Positions 16,895-25,646 are shown, counted from the stretch's first letter. The stretch is 64,000 nucleotides of DNA from Thermoguttaceae bacterium (GCA_017407125.1 JAFQXE010000038.1:164936-228935); one strand, 5' to 3'. The notes: a model not told the origin generated them from the letters alone. Program-made: numbers and translations.

Positions 16895-17903
16895 AATTCA
16901 CTTCAATCTCTTTCGAAAAAAGCGCCGAGTGGGCGAACAGGTCAAATTGATTGTCTGACAGGAGACGAATAAAACTCTGCCATTCGTCTGGAACCTGAAT
17001 TTCGATTCTGGCGACCTGCTGATCTGTCAGGCGTCTCATCGCTTCAGTCAGGAGAAAGAAACTCAAATGTTGACCGCGATATTCAGGACGAACAAAGCAC
17101 TGGCTTAACCCGACGATAATCATGTCGTTGTCTGGAAGGTCGTCGATAACCCATAGAGCGCATTTCGCCGCAGGATTTTTGGAATTGACGATTCCCTGAC
17201 CGATTTCAATCAGAGACAGCTGAGACCAGATAATCCCGTTCATGGCAATCGCCCTGCCCCATTGAGACGGCGTAGGGCAGTATTCCATCTGAATGCTGTA
17301 TCGCTGACGCTTGTCCATAAACGCCTGGTCAACCCAATCGATATTCTCCAGGTTTCGGCGGAAATGGGAAATGTATGAGTTGGACTCATAGCCGTGTCTT
17401 TTTGCCGCCGCAATCAAAGAGGATTCTTCCAGAAAGACGCCTGGCAGGTCGCTGGAATGAATCAATCCCAAATAAAACGGAGCGTGCGGATAATGCGTCC
17501 CGATTTGAATGCGTTTCGCGCCTTTGGAAATCAAATATCGTTCAGAGGAAATGAGAAGCGCGTCGAGAACGTCGTCCGCGTCTGCGCCGCCGTTATAACA
17601 AATCAGAGGAATTATACCCCAGGAATAATCAATGGAGTCGCAATCGTCCGAATATCCAAAACCTGCGTGAGCCAGCCCGACAATTTTATCTCCCCTCCAG
17701 GCGATAATAAAACCGTTGGGATCAAAATAATTTTTGGAAAAGACCTGCCGTTCCAGCATATCAATGTCGATGGGCTTTCGACGGTTGCGCGGATATTGAC
17801 ATGAATTCCAAAAGTCTGCCACAGCTCGGATTTTAAAATTATCCAGACGCGTACAGACGATTTTATCTGACGCGTCGAATTCGGCAGGTTGAGACGGAAA
17901 CAT
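16893..17903 (-). CDS. Tandem GNAT acetyltransferase
   Basis: The 336-residue product seems to hold two GNAT-like domains. The N-terminal half (GFIIAWRGDKIVGLAHAGFGYS) has a GNAT beta4/beta5 pattern, and the C-terminal half has a clearer acetyl-CoA loop (VRPEYRGQHLSFFLLTEAMRRL). Two-domain GNATs of this kind acetylate small molecules or peptides in the cytoplasm. The substrate is unknown. The stop codon sits inside the heptamer array downstream, and upstream the ATG is only three bases from a 26-bp inverted repeat, which leaves little room for a normal ribosome site. Confidence 0.75.
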   Translation of the reverse strand: MFPSQPAEFDASDKIVCTRLDNFKIRAVADFWNSCQYPRNRRKPIDIDMLERQVFSKNYFDPNGFIIAWRGDKIVGLAHAGFGYSDDCDSIDYSWGIIPLICYNGGADADDVLDALLISSERYLISKGAKRIQIGTHYPHAPFYLGLIHSSDLPGVFLEESSLIAAAKRHGYESNSYISHFRRNLENIDWVDQAFMDKRQRYSIQMEYCPTPSQWGRAIAMNGIIWSQLSLIEIGQGIVNSKNPAAKCALWVIDDLPDNDMIIVGLSQCFVRPEYRGQHLSFFLLTEAMRRLTDQQVARIEIQVPDEWQSFIRLLSDNQFDLFAHSALFSKEIEVN

Positions 17904-17906
17904 ATT

Positions 17907-18100
17907 TGGAGTGCGACGGCTTGACGTCGCTTTTATAAAGTAAATGTTGAGAACTGAATTAACGTATATCGTGCCAATAACGTTTGAACCCTATTTTTCT
18001 TTTTCGGTATTTCTATTATTTCTGCTTTATCTGCACGAATTACATCTTCCAGGTTCGCGTCGGAACTGGTAATGAAAGCGACGTCAAGCCGTCGCACTCC
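17907..18100. repeat. Element bounded by 26-bp inverted repeats
   Basis: GGAGTGCGACGGCTTGACGT begins at 17908. Its exact reverse complement ends at 18100, and the identity continues into CGCTTT on the inner side. About 140 bases lie between the arms, with no gene. The arms themselves contain a short palindrome. This looks like a small non-autonomous mobile element or a paired REP. The remaining intergenic bases up to 18379 hold nothing else clear apart from the promoter at 18340. Confidence 0.7.
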
Positions 18101-18339
18101 ATAACTAGCTATTATATTGTATTACATTTTTCTTTTTCTGCAAGCGGGGAGAGGACTGAACGGTTGACGATTAAAACCTCTTACTGGCTGCTCGTTTCTA
18201 ATTGACTGCCCGCCAAACAAATCTTACACATAATACCCAAACTATCCATGTTATTTTTAGTGATTCTTCTTATTCGATAAAGTTTAACAAAACAAGGCGT
18301 TATAATCGTAAAATGTCGAAAAATTGATTGAATCCGTCT

Positions 18340-18367
18340 TTTACATTTTCTTGAAAAGCGCTATATT
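18340..18367 (+). promoter_or_regulatory. Probable sigma-70 promoter for the lipoprotein gene
   Basis: TTTACA and TATATT are 16 bases apart. The expected start of transcription is within a few bases of the ATG at 18380, so the message could be leaderless. Confidence 0.45.
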
Positions 18368-18379
18368 GAACGTATTCAA

Positions 18380-19357
18380 ATGGTTGTTATTAATAAGTCC
18401 TGCCGAGTTGTCAGCGTAATAGCGATAATATGTACATTAGCGCTGTGCGGGTGCGGTACGATGAAAACAACCAACTCGAAGAGAACTGCAACTGAACAGC
18501 TAATTGTAACAGACGCCGTCGATCGCGCTATTGACGAAATCGATTTCAGCGTTTTAGCCGGCAAACAGGTATTTTTAGACGCATCCGCTCTTCCAGAGGG
18601 CGAAGATTCCAAATACCTTGCCAGTTCAGTGCGTCAGCAGATTCTCTCTTGCGGAGGGCTGCTCAAAGAGAAAAAAGACGACGCTGATTACGTTCTCGAA
18701 CTCCGCGCAGGCGCGCTGGGTACGGACGAACAGCAAATCATTTACGGGGTTCCAGAACTGACAGTTCCGACTTTTATCGGTTCTGGAACGATGACGATCC
18801 CGGAAATTTCCGTAGCTAAAAAAGTCGGTCAGCGGGCAACGGCAAAAATCGCGGTCTTTGCCTATAATCGCAAAACCGGATTTCCCTTGTGGCAGTCCGG
18901 CTCCCGTGAAAAGGATTCAAGCGTTCGCAGCCTTTGGGTGCTTGGCGGCGGTCCTTATCGAACGGGCGACATTATAGATAAAGCAGAATTGTGCGACCGC
19001 AACGTCAGCGTTCCGTTGGCAGAAATGTGGGATTCCAAAGATCGCAATTTGCAGCTTAACGTTCGCGATCAGGCGTACTTTGTCCAGAGCAGCGACGACA
19101 CGTCTTCTGTCAAAGACAAGCCTGTTATTAGAATGAGAACTCTGCCGAACAACATCCAGAATGAAAATCTGATTGCCAAGCCGGAAGGGATCAACATTCC
19201 TACGGAAGAGCAGAGAATAGCGTTTGAAGAACAATGCGCCAAGGAAAAGGCGGAAAAAGAGGCGAAGGAAAAAGCTCAGCCGGAAGGGAAAACCCCGGAA
19301 GAAGCGTCCCCTGCCGAGGTCATCGCCACCGCCCCGGATTCCAGCACGATAAAGTAA
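18380..19357 (+). CDS. Lipoprotein, DUF6655-like
   Basis: The 325-residue product starts with a lipoprotein signal; the lipobox LCGC puts the lipidated cysteine at residue 25. The body has a domain with ADYVLELRAGALGTDEQQIIYGVPELTVPTF and KIAVFAYNRKTGFPLWQSGSREKDS, which I associate with the DUF6655 family of planctomycetes. The last 60 residues are Glu/Lys/Pro-rich (KEKAEKEAKEKAQPEGK) and probably disordered. It should be anchored on the periplasmic side of a membrane. Function is unknown. The next gene starts seven bases after its stop, which suggests an operon with the hexapeptide transferase. Confidence 0.7.
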   Translation: MVVINKSCRVVSVIAIICTLALCGCGTMKTTNSKRTATEQLIVTDAVDRAIDEIDFSVLAGKQVFLDASALPEGEDSKYLASSVRQQILSCGGLLKEKKDDADYVLELRAGALGTDEQQIIYGVPELTVPTFIGSGTMTIPEISVAKKVGQRATAKIAVFAYNRKTGFPLWQSGSREKDSSVRSLWVLGGGPYRTGDIIDKAELCDRNVSVPLAEMWDSKDRNLQLNVRDQAYFVQSSDDTSSVKDKPVIRMRTLPNNIQNENLIAKPEGINIPTEEQRIAFEEQCAKEKAEKEAKEKAQPEGKTPEEASPAEVIATAPDSSTIK

Positions 19358-19364
19358 ACGCCCC

Positions 19365-19934
19365 ATGAAATTCCTGTTTTATCTCCTGTCGATGATCCTG
19401 ATGTTTCCAGTAGTTTTATTCTACTGGATATACAGCATATTTCGCGGTCGACAGGGAGCGTTCGCAGGCTGCTCGCAGTTTGTGGCGTGCATTCCGGGAA
19501 CGCTGGGCGTATTCCTTCGATGGGGCTTTTACAAGATGGTTTTGCCGCGCTGCGGTCGAGACGCTCATATTGGATTCGGGACGATTTTCTCCCATCCGAC
19601 GGTTTCCATCGGGAAATCCGTTTATATCGGCGCGTACTGCGTAATCGGAGACGTCGACCTTCAGGACGACTGTATTTTAGCGTCCGGCGTTTCCGTTTGT
19701 AACGGAACGAAACAGCATTTTTTTGACCGTCTGGACGTTCCCATCAGGGAACAGGGCGGCGAGTATGTTCGTATAGTTATTGGCGCGGACAGCTGGATTG
19801 GCGAACGAGCCGTTGTCATGGCAGACGTTGGAGCCAAAGCCGTTGTCGGCGCTGGCGCCGTGGTCGTCAAACCGGTTGTCGAACAGGACATCGTCGCCGG
19901 CAATCCCGCCAGTCCGATTGGACGCAGAGAATAA
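19365..19934 (+). CDS. Left-handed beta-helix acyltransferase, CysE/LpxA-like
   Basis: This 189-residue protein begins with a hydrophobic segment (LFYLLSMILMFPVVLFYWIYSIF), so it is membrane-associated. It continues with hexapeptide repeats of the left-handed beta-helix: IGFGTIFSHPTVSIGKSVYIGAYCVIGDVDLQDDCILASG, then VIGADSWIGERAVVMADVGAKAVVGAGAVVVKPV. The last coils match serine- and sugar-O-acetyltransferases. With a membrane anchor and a lipoprotein neighbour, it may acylate an envelope polysaccharide. The acceptor is unknown. No stop-to-start overlap exists, but the seven-base gap argues for cotranscription. Confidence 0.8.
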   Translation: MKFLFYLLSMILMFPVVLFYWIYSIFRGRQGAFAGCSQFVACIPGTLGVFLRWGFYKMVLPRCGRDAHIGFGTIFSHPTVSIGKSVYIGAYCVIGDVDLQDDCILASGVSVCNGTKQHFFDRLDVPIREQGGEYVRIVIGADSWIGERAVVMADVGAKAVVGAGAVVVKPVVEQDIVAGNPASPIGRRE

Positions 19935-19940
19935 TAAAAA

Positions 19941-20018
19941 AAGTGGTAAGTTTTAAGTGGGAAGCGTTAAGGACGCCAAGCGTTCATCTCACTTACCACT
20001 AATTACTGACCACTTACC
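19941..20018. repeat. Facing tandem heptamer arrays (AAGTGGT / ACTTACC)
   Basis: Left units AAGTGGT, AAGTTTT, AAGTGGG face right units ACTTACC, ACTAATT, ACTGACC, ACTTACC. The middle (AAGCGTTAAGGACGCC) is partly self-complementary. It begins just after the stop of the transferase gene and can fold as a long hairpin, so it may also end that transcript. Confidence 0.8.
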
Positions 20019-20061
20019 ACTATAATTTACACCCCTGATTTACACCTTTGGAGTTTGCATC

Positions 20062-20229
20062 ATGTTTTACCAATTCCGCTTTGACATTTTGTTTTTGTTC
20101 GCGTTCATTGCGTTCTTGTTTCTCAACATGACCTTTGGAGCTTCCAACAAGTCTGAAGTTAAAACCGCCAACGCCGCTGTGGAAACGCAAAACAATACCG
20201 CATCTGACAACCCTGTTGTCAAAAACTGA
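20062..20229 (+). CDS. Small single-pass membrane protein, 55 residues
   Basis: The frame reads MFYQFRFDILFLFAFIAFLF and then a polar tail ending NPVVKN. Residues 6-25 form one transmembrane segment or an uncleaved signal. The tail is Asn/Thr/Ala-rich. GGAG lies nine bases upstream of the ATG, and a strong terminator follows 35 bases after the stop; that pairing makes a real gene more likely than the length alone. No family is recognised. Confidence 0.55.
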   Translation: MFYQFRFDILFLFAFIAFLFLNMTFGASNKSEVKTANAAVETQNNTASDNPVVKN

Positions 20230-20263
20230 AACAAAACGGTTTGAACGCCGCGTAACTTGTTGA

Positions 20264-20329
20264 ACATCCCTGAAAAATAATCCGCGATTGTTGGTATTTA
20301 TCCTGCAATCGCTTCAGGGATGTTTTTTC
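20264..20329 (+). terminator. Strong two-part hairpin terminator
   Basis: The outer stem ACATCCCTGAA with TTCAGGGATGT encloses the inner stem GCGATTG with CAATCGC, followed by TTTTTT. It ends the small membrane-protein transcript. Confidence 0.85.
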
Positions 20330-20330
20330 T

Positions 20331-20829
20331 ATGATCTTCGGACAGATTTGCCGGGGTTAAAACCTGGCAATCAACGGGCGTCTTTTAGAAAAAATTATTG
20401 TCAGGCTGGTCATTATTCTTTTAATATCGAACTAATTTCATTTTGATTCGTAAATGAAAAAAGTTTTTGTTATAAAACACATTTCATTTTTGACTCAAAA
20501 CTGTCGTTTTGAACTTTTACCAAAATTTTGGGAAAAGATTTAAAACGCTTTAATACCCTGCCAATAATCCCTCTGATAACATTATAGCGCTGAAGAAGCG
20601 CCATAATAGTTTTCTACTTAGAAGATATTTATACAATTGAGATGTAATAAACCTCGGGATAGCAGTTAGATTATTGGATATTTAAATAATTATTGCCCGG
20701 ATATATCGTTTTCCGGGAAAGATCAGATTTATTTCCTTCCTGTTATTTTTCGTTCTATTTGAAATGCGACAGTTTCCTTTAAGGGATAATATGTTCGCAT
20801 TTCTCAACCCTTAACCAAACACTGCTATC
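20331..20829. other. AT-rich gene-free region with one promoter-proximal hairpin
   Basis: These 500 bases are markedly AT-rich and hold no gene. At 20761-20803, GAAATGCGA and TCGCATTTC form a perfect 9-bp inverted repeat with a 25-base spacer, ending 26 bases before the next start codon. It may be an operator or a 5'-leader hairpin. Base composition differs from the neighbourhood, which could mark acquired DNA. Confidence 0.5.
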
Positions 20830-21612
20830 ATGACCTACTTAAATTCCTTAAATCCTGCCGACATTAAACTGTTAAAACGACCTACAATTGACGGGGCTAT
20901 AGAAACCAATTCAACTCACGCCTTGACTTCAAGCAATATTAATACAATATTTACTTCAAAGTTAAAGGACGCCCCCAATTTGTACGTTGCAAAAGCGGTG
21001 TCTCATATAGATAACGCCAACAATATTCGAACAATTTTTTGGGCGATTGGCAATGAGTATATCGGAACCGAAGTTCATCATCGAGACGCTTTAGGGTCTT
21101 TATTGACAGATGAAAAAAACGATTTGGAAGATCTTTGGATGAAAAACCTGGATAATCCAGAATCAAACAACGTCAATATAGACGAATTGGAAGCGCTCGT
21201 TTATGAATTGTCTGATCCAACTTACGAAACCGTTGGAAACAGGCTGTCGTTACTCAGAAATCATTCTGCGTATACGCCTGAACTGTTATCCAAAAGCCAG
21301 GGATTTTTTTTTGTTGCAGAAAAAGACAAGAATGGAACGGTTTTGATCAGAGAATTCCATGTAAACTCCAGCATCACCGCCGCCCAGATTGCCAGAGGCG
21401 ACGTATCCCTGGATTACGATGAACAAATACGGTTGATTACTGCCATTGTTGCCGCGATAGATCCGAATCTTAAAAAGATTAGAAACGTAAAAGTCAGAGA
21501 GCTTACAAAATTCCGAGCTAAATTAGATAAAGGCTGCGATTTTGTAACCATAAATGACAACGCCGCTAAACAGGTTTACAAAATCAACAATTTGGATAAA
21601 AAGCTGAATTAG
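20830..21612 (+). CDS. Orphan hypothetical protein, 260 residues
   Basis: The protein is mixed alpha/beta, hydrophilic and without signal peptide or transmembrane segment. I recognise no family. The middle is acidic (DEKNDLEDLWMKNLDNPESNNVNIDELEALVYELSD) and the C-terminal third is lysine-rich (LDPNLKKIRNVKVRELTKFRAKLDKG-type helix, then AAKQVYKINNLDKKLN). AT-rich codons set it apart from its neighbours. It sits alone, after a 600-base gap with a terminator and before another terminator. No ribosome site is visible. This is consistent with horizontally acquired DNA, perhaps a phage- or defence-related gene, but nothing in the sequence proves that. Confidence 0.65.
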   Translation: MTYLNSLNPADIKLLKRPTIDGAIETNSTHALTSSNINTIFTSKLKDAPNLYVAKAVSHIDNANNIRTIFWAIGNEYIGTEVHHRDALGSLLTDEKNDLEDLWMKNLDNPESNNVNIDELEALVYELSDPTYETVGNRLSLLRNHSAYTPELLSKSQGFFFVAEKDKNGTVLIREFHVNSSITAAQIARGDVSLDYDEQIRLITAIVAAIDPNLKKIRNVKVRELTKFRAKLDKGCDFVTINDNAAKQVYKINNLDKKLN

Positions 21613-21688
21613 TATTCAATTGTCTGCCAGACATGGGAAGAACGTCTGCGTTCAGAACTTGTCTTCGGCGACCGCGATACTTCAATTC

Positions 21689-21725
21689 AAAAAAGGCGAG
21701 AAACGCTGAGTTTCTCGCCTTTTTC
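21689..21725. terminator. Bidirectional terminator between convergent genes
   Basis: AAAAAGGCGAGAAA and TTTCTCGCCTTTTT form a perfect 14-bp stem around ACGCTGAG-type loop sequence. It lies between the stop of the orphan gene at 21612 and that of the FAD oxidoreductase at 21759. Confidence 0.9.
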
Positions 21726-21728
21726 GTC

Positions 21729-21763
21729 AATTATGAATTATGCAGTACGAATCACGAATTATT
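21729..21763. repeat. Tandem heptamer array (AATTATG type)
   Basis: Units AATTATG, AATTATG, CAGTACG, AATCACG, AATTATT. The last unit overlaps the TAA stop of the FAD oxidoreductase. It may also be read as a degenerate pair of AATTATG/CGAATCA motifs. Confidence 0.65.
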
Positions 21764-23669
21764 TCCCGATGCCTTTTTCCATCAGTTTTTTCAGTTCGTC
21801 CAGATGGAAATTGTACACGCCGCGGGGATTCGTATCGTACTTCTTGCAAAGGCTTGCCGCCATGCCGACAACTTCGCCCATCATGCCGCCGGTTCTCATA
21901 ACGCGAACCGTTCCCAGACCAACGTGAGTAACGGAGATGTTGCGTCCCGCCATAAACAGGTTGTCGATATTGCGGGAGTACAGCGTTCTGTACGGAATGG
22001 CGTAGTCCGACTTCTTGTTGTGGTACGCGTAGGAATAAAATTCGTCTCCGGGGAAGAACTTGTGGTTTCTCGCTTCCGGCAGGTGAAGGTCAATTGACCA
22101 CGACGCGGTAACGCAGGCGTCTTGCCACTCTTTTTTGCCCTGAATGTCCTGCTGTTTGAGAACGACGTCGCCAAGGAGTCGGCGGGACTCGCGTTTGCCA
22201 GCGATCCAGGAAACCCAGCCCAGCTTGCGATTGACGCATTTGTCGTACCATTTGCCTTCTTTAATCTGGTTTTTCATATAAGACCAATGTCCGAACGCGG
22301 CGCGCAAGCCGTTGTCGCGGATGCGTTCGATGTCGTAAACCTGATCGTATCCGATTCCGGTTTCCCATTGCCAGTCGCCGTGAACGGACGGGATCGCGCT
22401 TTCTGCGGTGAACTGGTGCGCCCAGGCCAGAGTGGGGAACGTGGTTGGGTTGGCGTCTTCGATGGTCGTCCACATAACGGACGCGCCCATGGTCATCATG
22501 TCCTCTTTTTCAGGAGCGGCGGCTTCGCCGTATTCGCTTTTGGCTTCTCGACCGATATGGTAATCAGCGCCGGCTTCGTAGCCCAGCATGGCGTCGCCGG
22601 TGCAGTCAACAAACCATTTGCCGACAAACCGGGTTTGGGCGCCGGTGCGAATGTCCTGTCCGTAACAGGCGACAATCTTTTTCCCGGTCGAGTCCATTTC
22701 CGCTTTGTAAACGTGAATGCACGTGTAAAGCGTGATGTTCTCTTCCGCCTTGACCAGATCGTAAAGAATTTGGTCTTTGTAGAGCTTTTCGTTGTACTGA
22801 CCGTTTCCGACTGCTGGCGCGCCCATTTCCTTGACCAGGTCGCCGAGGTGCGTGTACGGCGGGAGATTGATCTTGCCGCAGATGTGAACGCGGACTTCTG
22901 TCGAAGCGTTTCCGCCGAGGACGGGTCGGTCCTGAATCAGAGCGACTTTGACGCCCAGTCGGGCTGCGGAGATAGCAGCGCTGCAGCCGGGAACGCCGCC
23001 GCCGACAACGATCAACTCGTATTCTTCCGGAGCGTCCGGAACGACGTCCGGCAGATCAAGCGCCTTGTGACGAATCGGCTCCAAAGCTTTCGGGTCGGAC
23101 GGAACCGGGCAGGAATCTTCCTGCGTGAAGACCAGAGCGTCAACGCGGCCGTCGAACCCTGTCAGGTCTTCCAGCTCGACTTTGACCTTCTGATTTTCTT
23201 CGGTGGTTGTAACGGTTCCAGCTTGATGCCAGTCCCAGCCGTCGCCGTCGATTCCCATCGTGTTTTCCAGAGGTTTGGAATCGACGATAATACGGAACTT
23301 GCCTGGCGTCCAGTCTTTAATGAGCTCTTCGCGAGACAGTTCCCGATCTTTGGGCAGCCACGGAGACGCCCAGTTGCGGGTGCGAGCAAAGACTTTGTAC
23401 TCGCCCGGCTTGGGGAGTGTAACAGTTGTCGAGGCGTTGGCTACCGGAATTCCCATCCCGTGAGCCAGCAGGACCGGCGATCCCGCCTGTCCCGGATTTT
23501 TAACGTGAATCATCTGAGTGTCGATAACCCAGCCGCCGACGTTGTCAAAATTTTCCGCTTCCACAAAAACGGTGGAATCTGAAAGGGGGGCCGCCGATGC
23601 AGTCTGAGGCATTACCGCCAGCAAACCGCACAAAATCATGATTGCAATAACGAACAGGGATTGTTTCAT
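21759..23669 (-). CDS. Secreted FAD-dependent oxidoreductase (FAD_oxidored type)
   Basis: This 636-residue protein has a signal peptide (first ~26 residues, AVMPQTASA) and an N-terminal beta-sandwich region of about 160 residues that looks like a carbohydrate-binding module (ENFDNVGGWVIDTQ, PKPGEYKVFARTRNW). The FAD Rossmann fold follows at about residue 218 (VVGGGVPGCSAAISAARLG), with DRPVLGGNASTEV and later FVDCTGDAMLGYEAGADY, and near the end NLFMAGRNISVTHVGLGTVRVMRTGGMMGE. These match the FAD_oxidored family, frequent in planctomycetes and thought to act on sugars or related compounds. The substrate is unknown. It follows the polyferredoxin gene by 60 bases and may share its transcript and electrons, which is inference. 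Confidence 0.85.
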   Translation of the reverse strand: MKQSLFVIAIMILCGLLAVMPQTASAAPLSDSTVFVEAENFDNVGGWVIDTQMIHVKNPGQAGSPVLLAHGMGIPVANASTTVTLPKPGEYKVFARTRNWASPWLPKDRELSREELIKDWTPGKFRIIVDSKPLENTMGIDGDGWDWHQAGTVTTTEENQKVKVELEDLTGFDGRVDALVFTQEDSCPVPSDPKALEPIRHKALDLPDVVPDAPEEYELIVVGGGVPGCSAAISAARLGVKVALIQDRPVLGGNASTEVRVHICGKINLPPYTHLGDLVKEMGAPAVGNGQYNEKLYKDQILYDLVKAEENITLYTCIHVYKAEMDSTGKKIVACYGQDIRTGAQTRFVGKWFVDCTGDAMLGYEAGADYHIGREAKSEYGEAAAPEKEDMMTMGASVMWTTIEDANPTTFPTLAWAHQFTAESAIPSVHGDWQWETGIGYDQVYDIERIRDNGLRAAFGHWSYMKNQIKEGKWYDKCVNRKLGWVSWIAGKRESRRLLGDVVLKQQDIQGKKEWQDACVTASWSIDLHLPEARNHKFFPGDEFYSYAYHNKKSDYAIPYRTLYSRNIDNLFMAGRNISVTHVGLGTVRVMRTGGMMGEVVGMAASLCKKYDTNPRGVYNFHLDELKKLMEKGIGK

Positions 23670-23728
23670 AATTGTCGTCCTTTGTTGGGAAAAGGGGATA
23701 GGGGAATATAGGCGCTGTGTACTCTGCG

Positions 23729-25507
23729 CTAGAACGGAAACTCTTCAAGCTCCCCGGTAACTTCCGGTTTTTTCTCTTCGAATTCTTCCCGGTCGTGCTG
23801 TTCTGCATTGCCTTCGACATAAATTGCTCTGAACGGACGAGCGGGACAAATGGATTCGCAGCCGCCGCACCCGACGCAAATGTCAGGATCGATTTCCGGA
23901 ATTGTCAAGCCTCTGATTATCTCGCCGTTTTTATCTTTAGGTTCATACGGAACCATTCTAACTGCTTGAGTTGGACAATGTTCAGAGCATGCTCCGCAGT
24001 TGGTATTTTTGACATTTACAACGCAGTTTTCTACGATAAAATGGACGCGTCCCATCTGGACTTTGTGCTTTTCTTCCATCGTCAGCGGAACAATGGCGTG
24101 GTTCGGGCAGACGTCGCCGCAAATGGTACAGTCGTAGTTGCAGAACCCGCGGGAGAAGTCCAGGTGCGGCTGCATGAACCCTTTCACGCCGTACTCTGAC
24201 GTCGCCGGTTTGAGAACCTCTGACGGGCATTTGGCAACGCAAAGATGGCATGCGGTGCAATGCGCGTTGAGATGTCCGATGCTCTTTGCTCCCGGAGGGG
24301 CGATAGGCGTATTGCGAGTATAGGGCGTATGACCGGTTTGAAACAGATTCGGGTCGTCGGTTTCGGGAATGCCGACTTTTGCCTCAGTCGCAGACGCAGC
24401 TTCCTCTGCCGGCGCAGCGGCTTCTTCCTCGGCGGCGGAACTGGGCAAAGCTTGAGCGGCAACCGTCAAACCGGTTACGCCAATCAACGCGCCGACAAAA
24501 TCTCGACGCGAGCCGTCAACGCTGGACTGAGCCGTCGATTGCTCAGCCGTCTTTTCCGCAGCGGGCGTCTTTTCAGACTTGTTCTCGATTTCAGTAATCA
24601 ACTTTCCTTTGCTTCCAAAACAGATCCCGTAATGGATCGCATCCTTGTGACAGGCGTTTAGACAGTCGAAGCAGTCAACGCAGCGGCTGTTGTCGACGAC
24701 TTTGCCTTTGGAGTCTATACAGGAAGACTTGCATTCCCGGGCGCACAAGCCGCATGAACCGCATTTGTTTTGGTCAATCCAGACGCGGAAAATCGAGAAC
24801 CGGGAAAGCAGCCCCAAAAACGCGCCGACTGGACAAATCGTATTGCAGTACGTTCTGCCGTTTCGCCAGGCAAGATAGCCGATGACAATCAGGAACCCCA
24901 ACGCAACGCCGACAGCCGCCAGAGACATTGGAATCGCCTTGACGTAATAGACCGGCAAGCCGGCGACTTCTTTAATCCCGCACGTATTGCATACGTACCA
25001 GTACAGGTTGTTGCCCGTCAGATAAATCGGCTTGAAAACGTTGCACGCAATGCGGCCGAAAATGCTGTACGGATCAAACAGAAGCGAAACCCACGAAACG
25101 TAAGCCGAGATTCGTTTGCACGCTCCAACGGCAGCCGGCGCAACCAGTCTTGCGACCAGCGCGAGGTAACCCGTTATAAACAGCAGCAAAACAACAAGTC
25201 GAAGGTACGGAACCGGCTTTTTGTATTCAAACTTCTTTTTGGCGTGAATCCGCTTTGAAATCGCGTTGATAACGTCCTGCAAAACGCCCAGCGGACAGAG
25301 CGTCGAGCAGTAAATGCGCCCCAGCAAAATTGTCGCCCCTAAAAGAGAACCGATGATAATCCAGTTATGCGACTTGAGAGCCGGGACAAGCTGAATGCGT
25401 TCCAGCCAGCTGAACTGCGTTGGCAGAAATCGGGCGAAGTCGACAAAATACAGCGTTATTCCGAGGAATAAAACCAGAGCGGCGATAATGCGAAGGGTTC
25501 GTAGCAT
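23729..25507 (-). CDS. Membrane polyferredoxin, NapH-like and NapG-like fusion
   Basis: The 592-residue protein has an N-terminal NapH/MauN-type membrane half with several transmembrane segments and the cysteine motifs CSTLCPLG and CNTICPVG. Next comes a cytoplasmic-type 4Fe-4S pair (CGSCGLCARECKSSC, CVDCFDCLNACH). About residue 335 a twin-arginine-like segment RRDFVGALIGVTGLTVAAQA appears inside the chain, followed by a linker and a second ferredoxin part with CTACHLCVAKC, CTICGDVC, CGACSEHC and CVGCGGCESIC. This looks like NapH and NapG made as one protein, moving electrons between the quinone pool and a periplasmic redox enzyme. The adjacent DUF362 and FAD oxidoreductase genes are candidate partners. 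Confidence 0.85.
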   Translation of the reverse strand: MLRTLRIIAALVLFLGITLYFVDFARFLPTQFSWLERIQLVPALKSHNWIIIGSLLGATILLGRIYCSTLCPLGVLQDVINAISKRIHAKKKFEYKKPVPYLRLVVLLLFITGYLALVARLVAPAAVGACKRISAYVSWVSLLFDPYSIFGRIACNVFKPIYLTGNNLYWYVCNTCGIKEVAGLPVYYVKAIPMSLAAVGVALGFLIVIGYLAWRNGRTYCNTICPVGAFLGLLSRFSIFRVWIDQNKCGSCGLCARECKSSCIDSKGKVVDNSRCVDCFDCLNACHKDAIHYGICFGSKGKLITEIENKSEKTPAAEKTAEQSTAQSSVDGSRRDFVGALIGVTGLTVAAQALPSSAAEEEAAAPAEEAASATEAKVGIPETDDPNLFQTGHTPYTRNTPIAPPGAKSIGHLNAHCTACHLCVAKCPSEVLKPATSEYGVKGFMQPHLDFSRGFCNYDCTICGDVCPNHAIVPLTMEEKHKVQMGRVHFIVENCVVNVKNTNCGACSEHCPTQAVRMVPYEPKDKNGEIIRGLTIPEIDPDICVGCGGCESICPARPFRAIYVEGNAEQHDREEFEEKKPEVTGELEEFPF

Positions 25508-25540
25508 ATTGGGGGGAAAGAAAAAATCCGGGGAGGTTGT

Positions 25541-25646
25541 GAGTTAGGAATTAGGAGTGAGGAGTGAGGAGTTAAGGAAGGCAGTAGGCGTCAGGCAATA
25601 GTATGAATCATCTCAAACTACTGCCTATTGCCTACTGCCTACTGCC
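25541..25646. repeat. Two tandem heptamer families in one gap
   Basis: First come GAGTTAG, GAATTAG, GAGTGAG, GAGTGAG, GAGTTAA (25541-25575). Then GGCAGTA, GGCGTCA, GGCAATA (25580-25600) face TACTGCC, TATTGCC, TACTGCC, TACTGCC (25619-25646). The second pair forms a hairpin. The gap lies between the DUF362 and polyferredoxin genes on the minus strand, and the last unit ends just before the DUF362 stop. Confidence 0.85.

Noticed and set aside
22122..23582. Long open frame opposite the FAD oxidoreductase gene
   Set aside because: The other strand has a signal peptide and clear FAD motifs. The antisense frame is an effect of codon bias and shows no family motif.
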